A DNA stretch of 5,305 bases. Source: Pseudomonadota bacterium. GTDB lineage: Bacteria > Pseudomonadota > Alphaproteobacteria > Acetobacterales > Acetobacteraceae. Numbering within the stretch: position 1 is the stretch's first letter; each line of letters opens with the position of its first letter. A program made the translations under genes and the position numbers. The notes beneath the pieces were generated by a model. The model did no database searches. It worked only from the letters and a program-made list of their open reading frames with translations, and was not told the origin of the DNA. Positions 4,184-5,305 of the stretch are shown piece by piece. The DNA lies in NCBI GenBank assembly GCA_021819535.1, contig JAKAQU010000225.1, positions 1 through 5,305 on the forward strand, in the 5' to 3' direction.

Positions 4184-5305
4184 ATGGCCCGGCGCGACAT
4201 GGACGACGAGACCAGAGCGCGGGCCGGCGACGGCCCGCTTGCCGCCTATCGCGCGCGCCTTGCCACCGGCGATCTCGCGACCGATCCCGGCCAGGCGCTG
4301 GCGGCGGAGCGGCTGCAGGAGCTGTGGGCACGGCTTCGCGATTACGACCCGCAGCCGCTGCCGGCGAGCAATGGGCTTTTTGCCCGTTTCTTTCGCCGCA
4401 AGCCGACCGAGGAGGCCCCCGAGGAGCGCCCGCACGGGCTCTATCTCGTCGGCGAGGTCGGGCGCGGCAAATCGATGCTGATGGATATGTTTTTCGAGAA
4501 CGCCCCCCTCCGCCGCAAGCGCCGCATCCATTTTCACCGCTTCATGCAGGACGCCCATGCCAGCGTCCATCGCTGGAAGATCGCCCATCCCGAGGGCGCC
4601 GATCCCATCCCGCCGCTCGCCGACGAAATCGCCGATGGCGCGGCCCTTCTCTGTTTCGACGAGTTCCAGGTCAACGACATCGCCGATGCGATGATTCTCG
4701 GCCGGCTTTTCGAGGCTTTGTTCGCGCGTGGCGTGGTGGTGGTCGCGACCTCCAACACATTGCCCGACGATCTTTTCCGTGGCCAGCCCGGGCGCGATGC
4801 CTTCCTGCCCTTCATCGCCCTGATCAAGCGCCATCTCGATATCCTGGTGATGGAGGGCGGGCGCGACTGGCGGCGGCGGCGGCTCGAGACCATGCCCGCC
4901 TGGCTGGTGCCGGCGGATGCGCGGGCGGAAGCGGCGCTCGATGAGATCTTCGCAACCCTTGCCGAGGGCGCGCGGCCGATGCCTTCCCGCCTCAACGTGA
5001 TGGGACGCCGCTTGCTGGTGCCTCTCGCCGCCGGCCATGTCGCCCGCTTCGATTTCGCCGCCCTCTGCGCGACCGCGCTCGGTGCCGGCGATTATCTTGC
5101 GCTGGCAACCCATTACCAGGCGCTGGTGCTCGACGCCGTGCCGCGTCTCTCCCCCGATAATTTCGACGAGGCGCGGCGCTTCATCACCCTGATCGATGCG
5201 CTTTACGACCACCGCGTGAAGCTCTTCGCCTCCGCCGCCGCGCCACCGGACGCGCTCTATCGCTCCGGCGAAGGCGCACGCGCGTTCGAGCGCACCGCCT
5301 CGCGC
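4184..5305 (+). CDS. zapE: Cell division protein ZapE / AFG1-family ATPase (3' end cut by window)
   Basis: An open frame of 374 codons runs off the right edge. It is an AFG1-like P-loop ATPase; E. coli ZapE, about the same length, associates with the FtsZ ring during constriction, while mitochondrial AFG1/LACE1 assists turnover of respiratory complex subunits. Visible motifs are PLAAYRARLATGDLATDPGQ (18-37), typical of the family N-terminus; Walker A GEVGRGKS (90-97); HFHRFMQDAH (116-125); Walker B LLCFDEFQVNDIADAMIL (155-172); and sensor-1-like VVVATSN (185-191). The region NFDEARRFITLIDALYD (326-342) precedes the C-terminal FERTASR (368-374), which normally lies about 10-25 residues before the end, so little is missing. 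The start is unsettled: ATG 4184, ATG 4199 and TTG 4160 are all in frame, and none has a strong ribosome binding site. It is divergent from the oxygenase gene with about 93 bases between starts, and I see no convincing promoter there for this strand. Confidence 0.95.
   Translation, partial: MARRDMDDETRARAGDGPLAAYRARLATGDLATDPGQALAAERLQELWARLRDYDPQPLPASNGLFARFFRRKPTEEAPEERPHGLYLVGEVGRGKSMLMDMFFENAPLRRKRRIHFHRFMQDAHASVHRWKIAHPEGADPIPPLADEIADGAALLCFDEFQVNDIADAMILGRLFEALFARGVVVVATSNTLPDDLFRGQPGRDAFLPFIALIKRHLDILVMEGGRDWRRRRLETMPAWLVPADARAEAALDEIFATLAEGARPMPSRLNVMGRRLLVPLAAGHVARFDFAALCATALGAGDYLALATHYQALVLDAVPRLSPDNFDEARRFITLIDALYDHRVKLFASAAAPPDALYRSGEGARAFERTASR

Noticed and set aside
4124..5212. 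Long minus-strand open frame of 362 codons opposite zapE
   Set aside because: It lies antisense to the P-loop ATPase with all its motifs intact. Its translation is His/Gln/Arg/Glu-rich and resembles no fold, and it would also overlap the oxygenase promoter region.

Overview
This GC-rich window looks like chromosome of an alphaproteobacterium, most likely Rhodospirillales/Acetobacteraceae. The grounds are codon use dominated by G/C third positions, a tRNA gene without an encoded CCA, a ZapE/AFG1 ATPase of alphaproteobacterial type, and an IS5-family transposase tail of a kind common in acetic acid bacteria. The taxonomic placement is an inference from protein character; no search was run.

Layout, left to right. 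Bases 1-78 are the last 25 codons of an IS5-family transposase on the plus strand. Facing it on the minus strand is a possible 39-residue hydrophobic membrane peptide (59-178), with a clear ribosome binding site and a plausible promoter; its gene runs into the IS end. Bases 179-632 hold no gene I can identify, only an AT-rich patch and an inverted repeat that includes the end of the next tRNA. This left 0.6 kb looks like accessory or decayed DNA lying on the 3' side of a tRNA gene, a usual place for mobile DNA to settle. A complete tRNA-Leu(UAA) follows on the minus strand (633-717).

From 730 onward the DNA is densely coding and chromosomal. A D-2-hydroxyacid dehydrogenase (730-1641, minus) lies 12 bases upstream of the tRNA. 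It is divergent from a bifunctional class A penicillin-binding protein (1640-3418, plus), and the two chosen start codons share bases in one CATG. The PBP converges on a small 2-oxoglutarate/Fe(II) oxygenase-like gene (3461-4090, minus). The 42-base gap between their stops is almost entirely a strong hairpin that can terminate transcription both ways. Divergent from the oxygenase is the ZapE-type cell-division ATPase (from about 4184, plus), which runs off the right edge close to its expected C-terminus.

Functionally, the PBP (peptidoglycan synthesis) and ZapE (Z-ring associated ATPase) both belong to envelope growth and division. Their being neighbours is suggestive only, because strand changes separate them into different transcription units. 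The dehydrogenase and oxygenase are metabolic enzymes whose substrates cannot be read from sequence. I see no CRISPR array, defence island, phage gene cluster or convincing new multi-gene system. The most unusual items are the small peptide gene at the IS border, the inverted repeat of the tRNA 3' end, and the overlapping divergent start codons.
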